A stretch of DNA of 37,090 bases from contig JAJRQL010000050.1 in the NCBI GenBank assembly GCA_024280265.1, forward strand, positions 1-37,090. Reading direction: 5' to 3'. The notes under the pieces are model-generated. The model saw nothing but the letters and a program-made list of their open reading frames with translations. It was not told the DNA's origin and did no database searches. The DNA is from Deltaproteobacteria bacterium (lineage in GTDB: Bacteria; Desulfobacterota; Desulfobulbia; Desulfobulbales; Desulfocapsaceae). How positions within the stretch are numbered: the first letter of the stretch is position 1; every line of letters begins with the position of its first letter. The position numbers and the translations under genes are program-made. Shown here piece by piece: positions 8,348 to 16,829 of this stretch.

Positions 8348-10111
8348 ATGGTTCTTGATCCAACGAAACATGCTGACTGGGAAATTGCAGCAGAAGCAGA
8401 GTCCAGAATGAAAACTGTTTATGAGCTTGGCGAACAGCTGGGACTCGATAAAGAGGAAGTTCTTCCCTATGGACATTACGTAGGTAAACTGGATTTCAAC
8501 AAAATCATGAGCCGTCTTGGTGACAAACCTGATGGAAAATATGTTGATGTAACCGCCATCAGCCCAACTCCGCTCGGAGAAGGTAAATCCACTTGTGCCA
8601 TGGGTCTTGTTCAGGGTCTTGGTAAACGAAATAAATCAGTTGTTGGAGCTATTCGTCAGCCTTCCGGTGGCCCCACAATGAATATTAAGGGGTCTGCTGC
8701 CGGTGGTGGTCTTGCCCAGTGCATTCCTCTCACCGAGTTTTCCCTTGGTCTCACGGGTGATATCAATGCCATTATGAATGCCCATAACCTTGGTATGGTG
8801 GCACTCACCTCGCGTATGCAGCATGAGTCCAACTATACCGATGAGCAACTGGCACAGCGGAATTTGAAACGTCTTGATATTCATCCCAAAAAGGTTGAGT
8901 TTAACTGGATCATGGATTTCTGTGCCCAGGCACTGAGAAATATCACCATGGGTATCGGTGGTAAAATGGACGGTTTTACCATGCAGTCCTCTTTTGCCAT
9001 TGCCGTATCTTCTGAGATTATGGCCATTCTTTCCATTGCCAATGACCTTGCTGATATGCGTCGTCGTATTGGAAAAATCGTTGTTGCTTATGATAAGCAG
9101 GATAGACCCATTACCACAGCGGATCTCGAAGTTGATGGTGCCATGACCGCATGGATGGTTCAGGCTCTGAATCCAAATTTGATGCAAACCCTGGAAGGTC
9201 AGCCGGTTCTTGTTCATGCCGGACCTTTTGCCAATATCGCCATTGGCCAGTCGTCAGTTATTGCAGATCGTGTTGGTCTTAAGATTGCGGATTACAACGT
9301 CACCGAGTCTGGCTTTGGTGCTGATATCGGATTCGAGAAATTCTGGAACCTTAAATGCCGTTTTTCAGGTAATAAACCTAACTGTGCCGTTGTTGTCGCA
9401 ACTATTCGTGCCCTTAAGTGTCATGGTGGAGCTCCTATCCCTGTTCCTGGAAAGCCGATGCCGGAAGAGTATGGCAAGGAGAACGTGGGTTGGGTCGAAG
9501 AAGGCTGTAAGAACCTCCTCCATCATATTAAAACTGTTAAAAAAGCTGGTATCAATCCTGTTGTCTGTATCAATGCCTTTTACACTGATACTGATAATGA
9601 GATTAAGGCTGTCCGTCGTATCTGTGAAGATGCCGGTGCCCGTGTTGCCCTGTCCCGTCATTGGGAGCATGGTGGAGATGGTGCCCTTGAGTTTGCCGAT
9701 GCTGTCGTTGATGCATGTGAAGAGCCTAATGACTTCAAGTTCCTCTACGATCTTTCCGATCCCCTTGATAAACGCATTGATCTCATTGCTAAAGAGGTTT
9801 ATGGCGCGGATGGTGTTTCTTATACACCTGAGGCTCAGGCAAAACTGAAACGTCTGGCCGATGATCCTGATATGAAAGAGATGGGAACCTGTATGGTTAA
9901 AACTCATCTTTCACTGTCCCATAATCCTACCCTTAAAGGTACCCCCACTGGCTGGACTCTTCCAATCCGTGACATCCTTACCTATAAAGGGGCAGGTTTT
10001 GTTGTACCTGTTGCCGGTGCAATCAGTCTTATGCCTGGTACCGCTTCTGATCCTGCATATCGTCGTGTTGATGTGGATGTTGAAACAGGAAAGGTTAAGG
10101 GTGTATTCTAG
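8348..10111 (+). CDS. fhs: Formate-tetrahydrofolate ligase
   Basis: The enzyme joins formate to tetrahydrofolate with ATP, giving 10-formyl-THF. It is the entry of the methyl branch of the reductive acetyl-CoA pathway and, in reverse, of C1 oxidation. The 587 residues carry the nucleotide loop [14 protein letters not shown] near residue 78, followed by [19 protein letters not shown] and [13 protein letters not shown], the family hallmarks. It is about 30 residues longer than the ~557-residue acetogen enzymes. The conserved block reads differently from the REPSLGP...GGAAGGGYAQV form I know from Moorella, so it belongs to a divergent subgroup. AAGGAG 6 nt before the ATG supports the start. The gene stands alone under a strong promoter, which suggests a central catabolic or autotrophic role. 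Confidence 0.93.
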   Translation: MVLDPTKHADWEIAAEAESRMKTVYELGEQLGLDKEEVLPYGHYVGKLDFNKIMSRLGDKPDGKYVDVTAISPTPLGEGKSTCAMGLVQGLGKRNKSVVGAIRQPSGGPTMNIKGSAAGGGLAQCIPLTEFSLGLTGDINAIMNAHNLGMVALTSRMQHESNYTDEQLAQRNLKRLDIHPKKVEFNWIMDFCAQALRNITMGIGGKMDGFTMQSSFAIAVSSEIMAILSIANDLADMRRRIGKIVVAYDKQDRPITTADLEVDGAMTAWMVQALNPNLMQTLEGQPVLVHAGPFANIAIGQSSVIADRVGLKIADYNVTESGFGADIGFEKFWNLKCRFSGNKPNCAVVVATIRALKCHGGAPIPVPGKPMPEEYGKENVGWVEEGCKNLLHHIKTVKKAGINPVVCINAFYTDTDNEIKAVRRICEDAGARVALSRHWEHGGDGALEFADAVVDACEEPNDFKFLYDLSDPLDKRIDLIAKEVYGADGVSYTPEAQAKLKRLADDPDMKEMGTCMVKTHLSLSHNPTLKGTPTGWTLPIRDILTYKGAGFVVPVAGAISLMPGTASDPAYRRVDVDVETGKVKGVF

Positions 10112-10121
10112 GATTAATTGT

Positions 10122-10275
10122 GATGGCGTCGTAAAAAATTATCACCTCATTCGTTGCTTCCATTTTTAATCATTGCGACGTGCTCTAGTACGCCGAAACA
10201 ATTGAAAATGTTTGCGCCTTGGATGTGAGGTTTTTTGCTTGGCCATCTACACTTTCAAGTTTTTACGACGCCATC
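10122..10275. mobile_element. MITE-like element with 16-bp terminal inverted repeats
   Basis: This 154-bp non-coding element starts with GATGGCGTCGTAAAAA (10122-10137) and ends with its exact reverse complement (10260-10275). It is flanked on both sides by AATTGT (10116-10121 and 10276-10281), the signature of a target-site duplication. The interior is also imperfectly self-complementary (for example a near-palindrome around GTGCTCTAGTAC), so the whole element can fold into one long hairpin. It has no ORF and would need a transposase supplied in trans. It has inserted between the fhs stop and the fhs terminator. Its right-hand 37 bases are shared with partial copies at 25058-25094 and 32075-32111. 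Confidence 0.75.
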
Positions 10276-10342
10276 AATTGTATGTGAATACAGTTGCTAA
10301 GCTGTACTGTAACTTCTGGTGTATATCCTGGAGTGTTTTCTG

Positions 10343-10386
10343 ACGGGTTAAGAAAAGAGAACTTTTCTTAACCCGTTTGTTTTTTT
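10343..10386 (+). terminator. Strong rho-independent terminator
   Basis: A perfect 15-bp stem (10343-10357 with 10362-10376) with an AGAA loop is followed by TTGTTTTTTT. It is the likely original terminator of fhs, now about 230 nt from its stop because of the inserted element. The rest of the 10112-10480 gap holds only the element and the promoter below. Confidence 0.9.
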
Positions 10387-10437
10387 AAATAAAAAGTTGT
10401 ATTGTTAAAACGACTGTTGATGTGTTGAGGCAGTATA

Positions 10438-10466
10438 TTGAAAATATAATTCACTCAAATTATAAA
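10438..10466 (+). promoter_or_regulatory. Candidate promoter of the GspE-like gene
   Basis: TTGAAA (10438-10443) and TATAAA (10461-10466) are separated by 17 bases in a very AT-rich stretch. The predicted start would fall only about 8 nt before the ATG at 10481, leaving a very short leader without a ribosome-binding site. The AT-richness makes a chance match possible. Confidence 0.35.
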
Positions 10467-10480
10467 TAGAATTTAACGAT

Positions 10481-12709
10481 ATGGCTGTAAAACAAAAAGT
10501 AATAAAGAAAAAAAGTTCTTTTAGGGGAACCGTAAAAGACAGGTCTGGTGCCGGCAAAATTAAGGTTGGCGAACTTTTAAGTAAGGCCGGTTATATTACC
10601 CCCTCTCAGCTTGAGAGTGCTAAAAAAGAATTAAAGATCAATGGTGGCCGTCTGGGCACCATTCTCCGTCGATTTGATTTTATCGATAAAGACACTATCT
10701 ATAACTTTCTCAGTCGTCAGCATAACTTCACTCCGGTTGTTATCAGCAAAGAACCCCCTGCCAAAGATGCTGTGGCAATAATGTCCTATGATCTTGCCAA
10801 GACGCATATGGCTTTTCCACTTCGTATTGCCGGAAAAACTCTGCAGATTACCATGGCAGAGCCCACAGATACTGAGGCAGTTGAAAAGCTGCAGGAGGAG
10901 ATCGGTAAAGATCTTGCTGTTTGTGTCTCAATGGAAGAGGATATTGTTGAGGCCTATAAGAAATATTATGGAATAGATGAGGAGGAAGCCAAGAGCTTTT
11001 TCACCTTTTCCGGTGATGAGCTTGAAGAAGACATGGCAGTTACGGAAGTGGATGATTTTGGCTCCATTGTTGCTGACGCTGCTGACGAGTTTGAAATTGA
11101 AACAATTGAAGAAGATGATACAGGTGATCAGTTTGCAGCCACTGATGCTCCTATTATAAAACTGGTGAATGGTATTTTGATAAAGGCTGTTCAGGATGGT
11201 GTGTCTGATATCCATGTTGAGCCCTATGAAAAGACTATGCAGGTGCGTTATCGTAAAGATGGTTCGCTTTTTAAGTCCATGAACCTGCCGCTCTCCATCA
11301 AAAATGCCATGGTTGCCCGCCTGAAAATTCTTTCTGACCTCGATATTACGGAGCGCAGGGTTCCTCAGGACGGACGTATTAAAATGCGACTTGGGCGAAA
11401 CCGTTCTGTCGATTTTCGGGTGTCCACCCTTCCGACCCTGTTTGGAGAATCTGTCGTTCTCCGTATCCTTGATAAGGGGTCCTTGAATGTCAATCTTACA
11501 AAACTTGGTTTTGAGCAGTCCACCTTTGATGCCTTGAAACGCTGTTTGAAAAGACCTCAAGGCCTGCTTCTTGTTACAGGACCCACAGGGTCTGGTAAGA
11601 CTGTTACTCTTTATTATGCGCTGAACTCATTGAATGCTGAAGATATTAAAATCCTCACCGCTGAGGATCCGGTGGAGTTTAACTTTAAAGGTATTAATCA
11701 GGTAAATGTTCATGCCGAAGTTGGGATGACTTTTGCAGCAGCTCTGAAGGCCTTCCTGCGTCAGGATCCCGATATCATCATGGTTGGTGAAATTCGAGAT
11801 ATTGAAACTGCAGAAATTGCCATTAAAGCCGCCATGACCGGTCACCTTGTCTTTTCCACCCTCCACACCAATGACAGTGCGGCAACCATCGGACGACTGA
11901 TAGATATTGGAATTCCCTCCTTTATGCTGGCCTCTTCTGTAACCATGGTTCTGTCACAGCGACTTGGACGGCGTCTCTGTCAGAAGTGTAAAAGACCGGA
12001 ACAGCGTGATCCTCAGGAACTGCTCAGCATGGGGTTCAATGAAGAAGAGGTGGATTACGTAGTTACTTATGGCCCTGTTGGCTGTCCGGATTGTAATGGT
12101 CTTGGCTACAAGGGGCGGGTTGGTTTCTTTGAACTCATGGAGGTAACGGATGAGGTCTCAAAGGCCATCAGTGCTGAAGTCCCCGAAGATCAACTGCGGA
12201 AGGTCGCTGTCCAGGAGGGAATGGTTCCTCTGCGGGATGCCGCTCTGGAAAAGGTACGACAAGGGGTTACCAGTGTGGAAGAGGCCCTGCGTCGAACTGT
12301 TGCCCATGAGGAGAGCCTTCCTGCATATCTGGTGAATCCGGATATTGAAAAATATGAAGATGGCGATGTTATCATTCGTGAAGGCAACAGGGATGTTGAT
12401 TTCTTCAAACTTTTGCGGGGTGGTCTCTCCATTGTCAAAAATGGAAAAAAAATAGCGGAACTCACTGAACCCGGTGAATACTTTGGCGAGATGGCAATAC
12501 TCTCCGGGGAACCGCGTAATGCATCAGTTGTGTCCCTTGGACGATCTGCTATTAAGCGCTATCCTGGTGATAAGCTGGACGAAATTATCGCCAAGTACCC
12601 TGATGTCTCAAGTCATCTGTTCCGTGCCATGGCCAGCCGTCTCCACAAGTCCAATCAGATTATCGTGAAACTTGCCGCTGGCTCTTTGCGTAAACCTGCG
12701 AGGAAATAA
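10481..12709 (+). CDS. GspE/PilB-type secretion or pilus ATPase with C-terminal cyclic-nucleotide-binding domain
   Basis: This cytoplasmic hexameric ATPase would power assembly of a type II secretion pseudopilus or type IV pilus. The 742 residues contain, in order, an N-terminal MshEN/T2SSE_N domain (about 27-165), an acidic linker (about 166-215), and the ATPase core. The core has Walker A GPTGSGKT at 367-374, the DPDIIMVGEIRD block at 429-440, and a zinc tetracysteine at C500, C503, C535 and C538. Beyond the normal end of the family it continues into a domain at about 621-735 resembling a cyclic-nucleotide-binding (CNB) fold. Its phosphate-binding-cassette-like segment GEYFGEMAILSGEPRNAS spans 665-682 and keeps E670 and R679. 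MshEN domains can bind c-di-GMP, so two nucleotide signals might converge here; that is inference. No other pil or gsp gene is within the window. The next gene is convergent, only 4 nt away. Confidence 0.9.
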   Translation: MAVKQKVIKKKSSFRGTVKDRSGAGKIKVGELLSKAGYITPSQLESAKKELKINGGRLGTILRRFDFIDKDTIYNFLSRQHNFTPVVISKEPPAKDAVAIMSYDLAKTHMAFPLRIAGKTLQITMAEPTDTEAVEKLQEEIGKDLAVCVSMEEDIVEAYKKYYGIDEEEAKSFFTFSGDELEEDMAVTEVDDFGSIVADAADEFEIETIEEDDTGDQFAATDAPIIKLVNGILIKAVQDGVSDIHVEPYEKTMQVRYRKDGSLFKSMNLPLSIKNAMVARLKILSDLDITERRVPQDGRIKMRLGRNRSVDFRVSTLPTLFGESVVLRILDKGSLNVNLTKLGFEQSTFDALKRCLKRPQGLLLVTGPTGSGKTVTLYYALNSLNAEDIKILTAEDPVEFNFKGINQVNVHAEVGMTFAAALKAFLRQDPDIIMVGEIRDIETAEIAIKAAMTGHLVFSTLHTNDSAATIGRLIDIGIPSFMLASSVTMVLSQRLGRRLCQKCKRPEQRDPQELLSMGFNEEEVDYVVTYGPVGCPDCNGLGYKGRVGFFELMEVTDEVSKAISAEVPEDQLRKVAVQEGMVPLRDAALEKVRQGVTSVEEALRRTVAHEESLPAYLVNPDIEKYEDGDVIIREGNRDVDFFKLLRGGLSIVKNGKKIAELTEPGEYFGEMAILSGEPRNASVVSLGRSAIKRYPGDKLDEIIAKYPDVSSHLFRAMASRLHKSNQIIVKLAAGSLRKPARK

Positions 12710-12713
12710 TTAA

Positions 12714-13703
12714 TCAGGGCAGAGTGTCCTGACCACTTTGCTGAAAGTATTGCTGTATGACCAGAAGCCCAATCAGCGTTTCTCTTTGTTTCTCCTGGAA
12801 CTGCTTCGTGTAGTCGTTGGCCTGTCTGATAATTTCCAGGGCGGCATTCTCATTTCTGATATAATAATCCATCTTTGATTCAATATCTGAATAGTCGTCT
12901 TTTAAGAGAACATAATGGATATCCGGCAGCAGGGTTCCTTCCATGTACCACGTCTCATTGCGCGGCCTTCTCATAAAGCAGAGAGAGTTGGAAGACATTA
13001 TCCATTTAAGGTTGGTTGCCACATCATTTCCTTCTATGGAGAGGATAAACTTAAAACGCAATTGCTCTGCAATGGACATGAACGGTTTTTGTCTTGCCGG
13101 GTCTCCTCCGGGTTCCGGTGTATTGGACTGACCGAGGTCAAAGAGGGGATTATGGAAATGTTCTTTTATAAATTCTATTCGATGTGGTTTTCCTGCCTTG
13201 CCGCGCCAGACCAGTCTGTTGCTCTTCTCTCTAAAACTCAGTTGATCATTGATAAAGTTGAAGTGTCTGATTTTGTTGAGCTTTAAGAGTATGGCATTCT
13301 CGTTTTCTTCGGAAATTGGACGATTTTTGACAAAAGTGGGATGGGAAGGTATCTTTTTTACGTCGCCGAATTCGCGATGAAAAGAAAGTTCAGGGCTGAA
13401 GTAGCGAAGGTATTCCTGCAGATCAAAGTAATAGGAAGACTGTTTTCGGGCAGAAAGATCACTGAGTTTGAGGGTATCGGTTCCAAGAGAAAAAGGCGAA
13501 TTTTTTTTATTGTAATAGGCGACTCGTTTACGGATATAGGTTTCGTCGTGATGTGAAAGTGTGTCTAATAGAGAGGGGCGTTTTCTCCGGTAGTAGATGT
13601 CTGGTGTCAGTATATTAAGCATGCCCTTGAGGTAAAAGACCATCTTGGATTTTTTGTATTTCCTGGCTAGAACCTTCTTTTTGATCTTTTCTGTTAGCTG
13701 CAT
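12714..13703 (-). CDS. Glycosyltransferase family 90 (CAP10-like) protein
   Basis: The protein resembles the GT90/CAP10 family (Pfam Glyco_transf_90), whose members add sugars to LPS or capsule in bacteria and to proteins in eukaryotes. Recognisable blocks are RLVWRGK, NPLFDLG, SIAEQLRFKFILSIEGNDVATNLKWIMSSNSL and ETWYMEGTLLPDIHYVLLKDD, which form the conserved nucleotide-sugar site. I start at the ATG at 13703 (329 residues); an in-frame TTG at 13775 would add 24 residues. Neither has a good ribosome-binding site, so the start is uncertain. There is no signal peptide; the N-terminus is lysine-rich, which fits a peripheral inner-membrane enzyme. It is alone on the minus strand, divergent from the heptosyltransferase gene, at the edge of the LPS island. 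Its acceptor is unknown. The 148 bases to the next gene are AT-rich, with no clear promoter. Confidence 0.82.
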   Translation of the reverse strand: MQLTEKIKKKVLARKYKKSKMVFYLKGMLNILTPDIYYRRKRPSLLDTLSHHDETYIRKRVAYYNKKNSPFSLGTDTLKLSDLSARKQSSYYFDLQEYLRYFSPELSFHREFGDVKKIPSHPTFVKNRPISEENENAILLKLNKIRHFNFINDQLSFREKSNRLVWRGKAGKPHRIEFIKEHFHNPLFDLGQSNTPEPGGDPARQKPFMSIAEQLRFKFILSIEGNDVATNLKWIMSSNSLCFMRRPRNETWYMEGTLLPDIHYVLLKDDYSDIESKMDYYIRNENAALEIIRQANDYTKQFQEKQRETLIGLLVIQQYFQQSGQDTLP

Positions 13704-13923
13704 GATACCGGATGGTTTTGTGTTATCGGTTTGGAAAACAAATTCTGAACTTTCCAAATAAGAGTTACAATACAAAGAAATTGACTATCAATTTATAATC
13801 ATGTAATGCTTACTGGCGTTTTCAACTCCTGATTTAGAATTGTAAATTATGGAATTGTCAATAGAAGTTTTGTCGTAATAAATAACTGCAATAAAGTTTA
13901 GTCATCCAGAGGGTGACTTCAGA

Positions 13924-14991
13924 ATGAGAATGAAAGAAATTTTACTGAATAATCAGAGAATCTTGATTATCAAACAGAGCTCACTGGGTGATATTATACA
14001 CACTCTTCCCTTGGTGCATGCCTTGAAAAGGTGTTACCCCGGGGTTACCATAGACTGGGTAGTTCGAGAGGGTCTCGATTCAATTATCCGTTGTGATTCA
14101 GCGGTTGACAGGGTTTTTCCCGTCAATATACCATCCACCAGTGAACCCGGCGCAGCAAGGGGAGTGTATTGCCGGGCTGCAAAGGGAATGGTATCGACTC
14201 TCATTCAGCTCCGAAATACCTTTTCAAAACAGCCCTACGATCTTGTGCTTGATCTCCATGCCTCTTTTCGAAGCGGACTTCTCATGCTTTGCAATCCTGG
14301 TGGGGTCCGAGTTGGGTTCTCCGATGCTAAAGAGCTTAACACCCTGTTCCTGCATAGAAAGATTGCTGTTCCTGCAACAAAAATTCACGCTCAGGAAAAG
14401 AATTTTCTTTTTGCATCCTTTTTAGGCTGTGATGTTCAGAAAGAAGATTTTTTCCTGGAGACAGGTGAGGAGGATAAGCGGATCAGTATTGAGTTCCTCC
14501 AGGGCGAAGAGAAACACCTTATTTATTGTAATCCGGTGGGGCGCTGGGAGAGTAAGGCGTGGCCTGTGCAACGCTGGGCACTCTTAGCTGACACATTGCA
14601 ACGTAAGGACGGTGTAAGGGTCGTCCTGGCTGGTTCCGGGGATGATCTTCCAGTTTTGCAGGAAATCGAAAAACAGATGAAGACGGTCCCTCTTGTATCA
14701 GGAGGTAGATTGTCACTGCCGCAGTCCGCAGCACTTATCCAGATGTCAGCCTTGTATATTGGAGTGGATTCTGGTCCCATGCACATGGCATCACTTGCCG
14801 GAATACCGGTTGTGGCACTGTTTGGTCCCACTGATCCGGTTCTGGTTGGTCCATATAATGAATCAGGCAAGGTTTTGCGGAATGAGTCCCTTGACTGTCT
14901 TGTCTGTCGAAAAAGATATTGCAGGGAACTTACCTGCATGGAAACAATTTCTGTGGATGAGGTATATGAGAGTGCACTGCAGCTACTTTAA
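13924..14991 (+). CDS. Glycosyltransferase family 9 (ADP-heptose:LPS heptosyltransferase type)
   Basis: GT9 enzymes transfer L-glycero-D-manno-heptose to Kdo or to another heptose in the inner LPS core, on the cytoplasmic face of the inner membrane. The 355 residues show the N-terminal ILIIKQSSLGDIIHTLPLVHALK motif, the LDLHASFRSG segment and the C-terminal nucleotide-binding block YIGVDSGPMHMASLAGIPVVALFGPTDP. The last ~45 residues contain a cysteine cluster (CLVCRKRYCRELTC) common in this family. The layout resembles WaaC-type heptosyltransferase I more than WaaF, but I do not assign a symbol. Two ATGs (13924 and 13930) follow a GAGGGTGA ribosome-binding stretch; the choice changes two residues. 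It is followed by a 255-bp gap and a GT2 gene on the same strand. Confidence 0.9.
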   Translation: MRMKEILLNNQRILIIKQSSLGDIIHTLPLVHALKRCYPGVTIDWVVREGLDSIIRCDSAVDRVFPVNIPSTSEPGAARGVYCRAAKGMVSTLIQLRNTFSKQPYDLVLDLHASFRSGLLMLCNPGGVRVGFSDAKELNTLFLHRKIAVPATKIHAQEKNFLFASFLGCDVQKEDFFLETGEEDKRISIEFLQGEEKHLIYCNPVGRWESKAWPVQRWALLADTLQRKDGVRVVLAGSGDDLPVLQEIEKQMKTVPLVSGGRLSLPQSAALIQMSALYIGVDSGPMHMASLAGIPVVALFGPTDPVLVGPYNESGKVLRNESLDCLVCRKRYCRELTCMETISVDEVYESALQLL

Positions 14992-15085
14992 TGCCTTACT
15001 CCATAAAACAGTAATAAGATAAAACACGAAATCGTAAGAGCTTTTTTGAAATCGGAAGGTTAGAATTACCGCCAAGGCACCTATC

Positions 15086-15119
15086 CAGCAACTCTGGAAA
15101 GTTTCCGACTTGTCGGGTT
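15086..15119. repeat. Dispersed intergenic repeat, copy 1 (CAGCAACTCT type)
   Basis: The block begins CAGCAACTCT and ends CCGACTTGTCGGGTT. Apart from a short variable middle it matches 25109-25143. It contains two small dyads, GGAAA-G-TTTCC and CCGAC-TT-GTCGG. An outer inverted pair, CAAGGCA (15073-15079) and TGCCTTG (15125-15131), encloses it. It lies in the 14992-15246 gap, in which I see no gene and no convincing promoter. Confidence 0.6.
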
Positions 15120-15246
15120 GGCATTGCCTTGTCTTGCCTCGGCCGTGACAGTTTTGTGGCATCCTTTGAACCTGACTGGAGAACCTGACATCTGTGGAGG
15201 ATTTCTGGTCAGGAGATACCAATAATCAATATGTGGGACAGGTATT

Positions 15247-16065
15247 GTGAAGATTGCTCTTATAATTACAACATATAATAATATTGAGGTGTTGCAATTG
15301 TCTCTGAAGACAGCTCTTCATCAGACTGTTGCCCCTACAGAAGTCATTGTTGCTGATGACGGTTCAACTCCTGATACCGCTGAGCTGGTGAGGAACATGG
15401 CAGAGAGAACCGAGACGCCAGTGTATCACTGCTGGCAGGAGGATATCGGTTTTCGTCCGGCAAGATGCCGAAATATGGCAATAGCCAGGAGTTCAGCAGA
15501 CTATTGCATCTTGATCGATGGTGATATCATCCTTGAGCCACATTTTGTGGAAGATCATATGTGTCATGCACGACACGGTTTTTTTGTTCAGGGCTCCAGG
15601 GTAATCCTCAGTAAAGAAAAAACCTATGATATCATAAGGTCTGGAGATACCAGGGTTGGCCTGCTAGACTATAAAATCGGCAATCGCAAGAACTGTATTC
15701 GTTCTGCGATATTATCCCGTCTGTTTTCGGTACAAAACAAACAACTGGGTGGTATTAAAACCTGTAATTTTGCTTTTTGGAAAAGGGATGCGGTGCTGGT
15801 GAATGGTTTTAATGAAGAATTTGTTGGCTGGGGACATGAAGATACTGAATTTGCAGCCCGGCTGTTAGCGATAGGAGTTCAACGACAGAACGTGAAGTTT
15901 AATGCTCTGGCATTCCATCTGCACCATCCCACACACTCAAGAGAATCTCTGGCAAGAAATGATACCTTACTTCTGGAGACCGTGAGGAATAAAAAAAAGT
16001 GGTGCGAGGATGGACTGGATAAACATATTGGTAACTGCTCCCAGTGTACTGACTTGAGACACTAA
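15247..16065 (+). CDS. Glycosyltransferase family 2 protein
   Basis: This is a GT-A fold glycosyltransferase of 272 residues. It opens with the typical IALIITTYNNIEVLQLSLKT and VIVADDGSTPDT nucleotide-sugar motifs, followed by ARCRNMAIARSSADYCILIDGDIILEP, whose DGD is the metal-binding DxD motif. The later WGHEDTEFAARL segment is the acidic catalytic block seen in the galactosyltransferase-like C-terminal half. It is probably an LPS-core sugar transferase at the inner membrane; donor and acceptor cannot be told from sequence. The start is GTG at 15247 with a weak GGACAGG upstream. Its end overlaps the convergent kinase gene by 4 nt, so there is no room for a terminator between them. Confidence 0.88.
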   Translation: MKIALIITTYNNIEVLQLSLKTALHQTVAPTEVIVADDGSTPDTAELVRNMAERTETPVYHCWQEDIGFRPARCRNMAIARSSADYCILIDGDIILEPHFVEDHMCHARHGFFVQGSRVILSKEKTYDIIRSGDTRVGLLDYKIGNRKNCIRSAILSRLFSVQNKQLGGIKTCNFAFWKRDAVLVNGFNEEFVGWGHEDTEFAARLLAIGVQRQNVKFNALAFHLHHPTHSRESLARNDTLLLETVRNKKKWCEDGLDKHIGNCSQCTDLRH

Positions 16066-16817
16066 TTGACTAATTTCAGGTAGTCCGGTCCGCTTATGGT
16101 GATCTTGTTCTGTCTACAATAGGTGTCGAGTTGCTCGAGTAACTGATCCCGTATTGATCCTTTGGTATTGTAGCAGAGGTCTTTTCGAAATCCTCTGATG
16201 TCACGGTCTTTGTTTGAACTTGAGTGGTACCATTTACGTGGGCGCATATCGTCAAAATCAATAAGATGGATCTTGCCATCGCTGAAAAGAAAATTGGCCA
16301 GGCGAATATCACCGTGGATGAGCTTCAGGTTTGTGATCCTGTCAATTATGTGCAGTATTTCAGCCATTGCAGAACGTATCCGCACAGGTGACGCGGCAAT
16401 TTTTCTGAAATACTCCTCTCCCTGAATTCCTTCAACATATTCATATAAAAAGTATGACATTCCCGTAAAGGGACCGTAACATTTTTCAAGACAGGCAATG
16501 GGATTGGGGACATGTATATTGTTTGTTTTGAGTATTCTTGAGTAGTTCCAGCTGTTTCTTGATTTCGTTTTCCGAAACAACCGCTTGAATTGTTGCCAGC
16601 GTGATTTGAAATTATGGCGTTTTATAACGATTTTTCCGTTGCTGGTACTGATTATTCCGATGGTGGACTTAAAGTTACTTTGTAATATTTCCGCCCTGTC
16701 AGGGTGGAGATATGAGTCAGGGTCGTCAAATATACACTGCAACTCCTCACCATACCAGGCAGTATAAAATTCCAGTCGACGGAAAAACGTATTTCGAGTG
16801 GTTAATTGCTCAGCCAT
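16062..16817 (-). CDS. LPS core sugar kinase of the WaaY/WaaP (protein-kinase-like) type
   Basis: The 251 residues form a small kinase with the LPS-kinase layout. VIKRHNF holds the likely ATP-binding lysine. LIHGDIRLANFLF is the catalytic loop, with HGD as the catalytic base and N as metal ligand. LIDFDDMRPRKW provides the second metal-binding aspartate, in the DFD form used by this family. Such enzymes phosphorylate heptose or Kdo in the inner core, which strengthens the outer membrane by cation bridging. AAGGA lies just before the ATG. It sits 12 nt after the O-antigen ligase gene on the same strand and is the last gene of the minus-strand LPS run. Whether heptose or Kdo is the target is unknown. 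Confidence 0.8.
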   Translation of the reverse strand: MAEQLTTRNTFFRRLEFYTAWYGEELQCIFDDPDSYLHPDRAEILQSNFKSTIGIISTSNGKIVIKRHNFKSRWQQFKRLFRKTKSRNSWNYSRILKTNNIHVPNPIACLEKCYGPFTGMSYFLYEYVEGIQGEEYFRKIAASPVRIRSAMAEILHIIDRITNLKLIHGDIRLANFLFSDGKIHLIDFDDMRPRKWYHSSSNKDRDIRGFRKDLCYNTKGSIRDQLLEQLDTYCRQNKITISGPDYLKLVN

Positions 16818-16829
16818 GATCCTTTGCTC

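Noticed and set aside
9210-9848. 212-codon plus-strand frame inside fhs
   Set aside because: It lies in an alternate frame of fhs, which is conserved over its full length, and is rich in Leu/Ser/Pro as expected for an out-of-frame shadow.
10116-10281. CRISPR or REP-type array
   Set aside because: There is a single palindromic element with a flanking duplication and no regularly spaced direct repeats; a MITE explains it better.
15119-15137. TTGGCATTGCCTTGTCTTGC considered as a sigma-54 promoter before the GT2 gene
   Set aside because: The GG and GC doublets are not 10 bases apart; the only correctly spaced reading replaces TTGC with TGTC.
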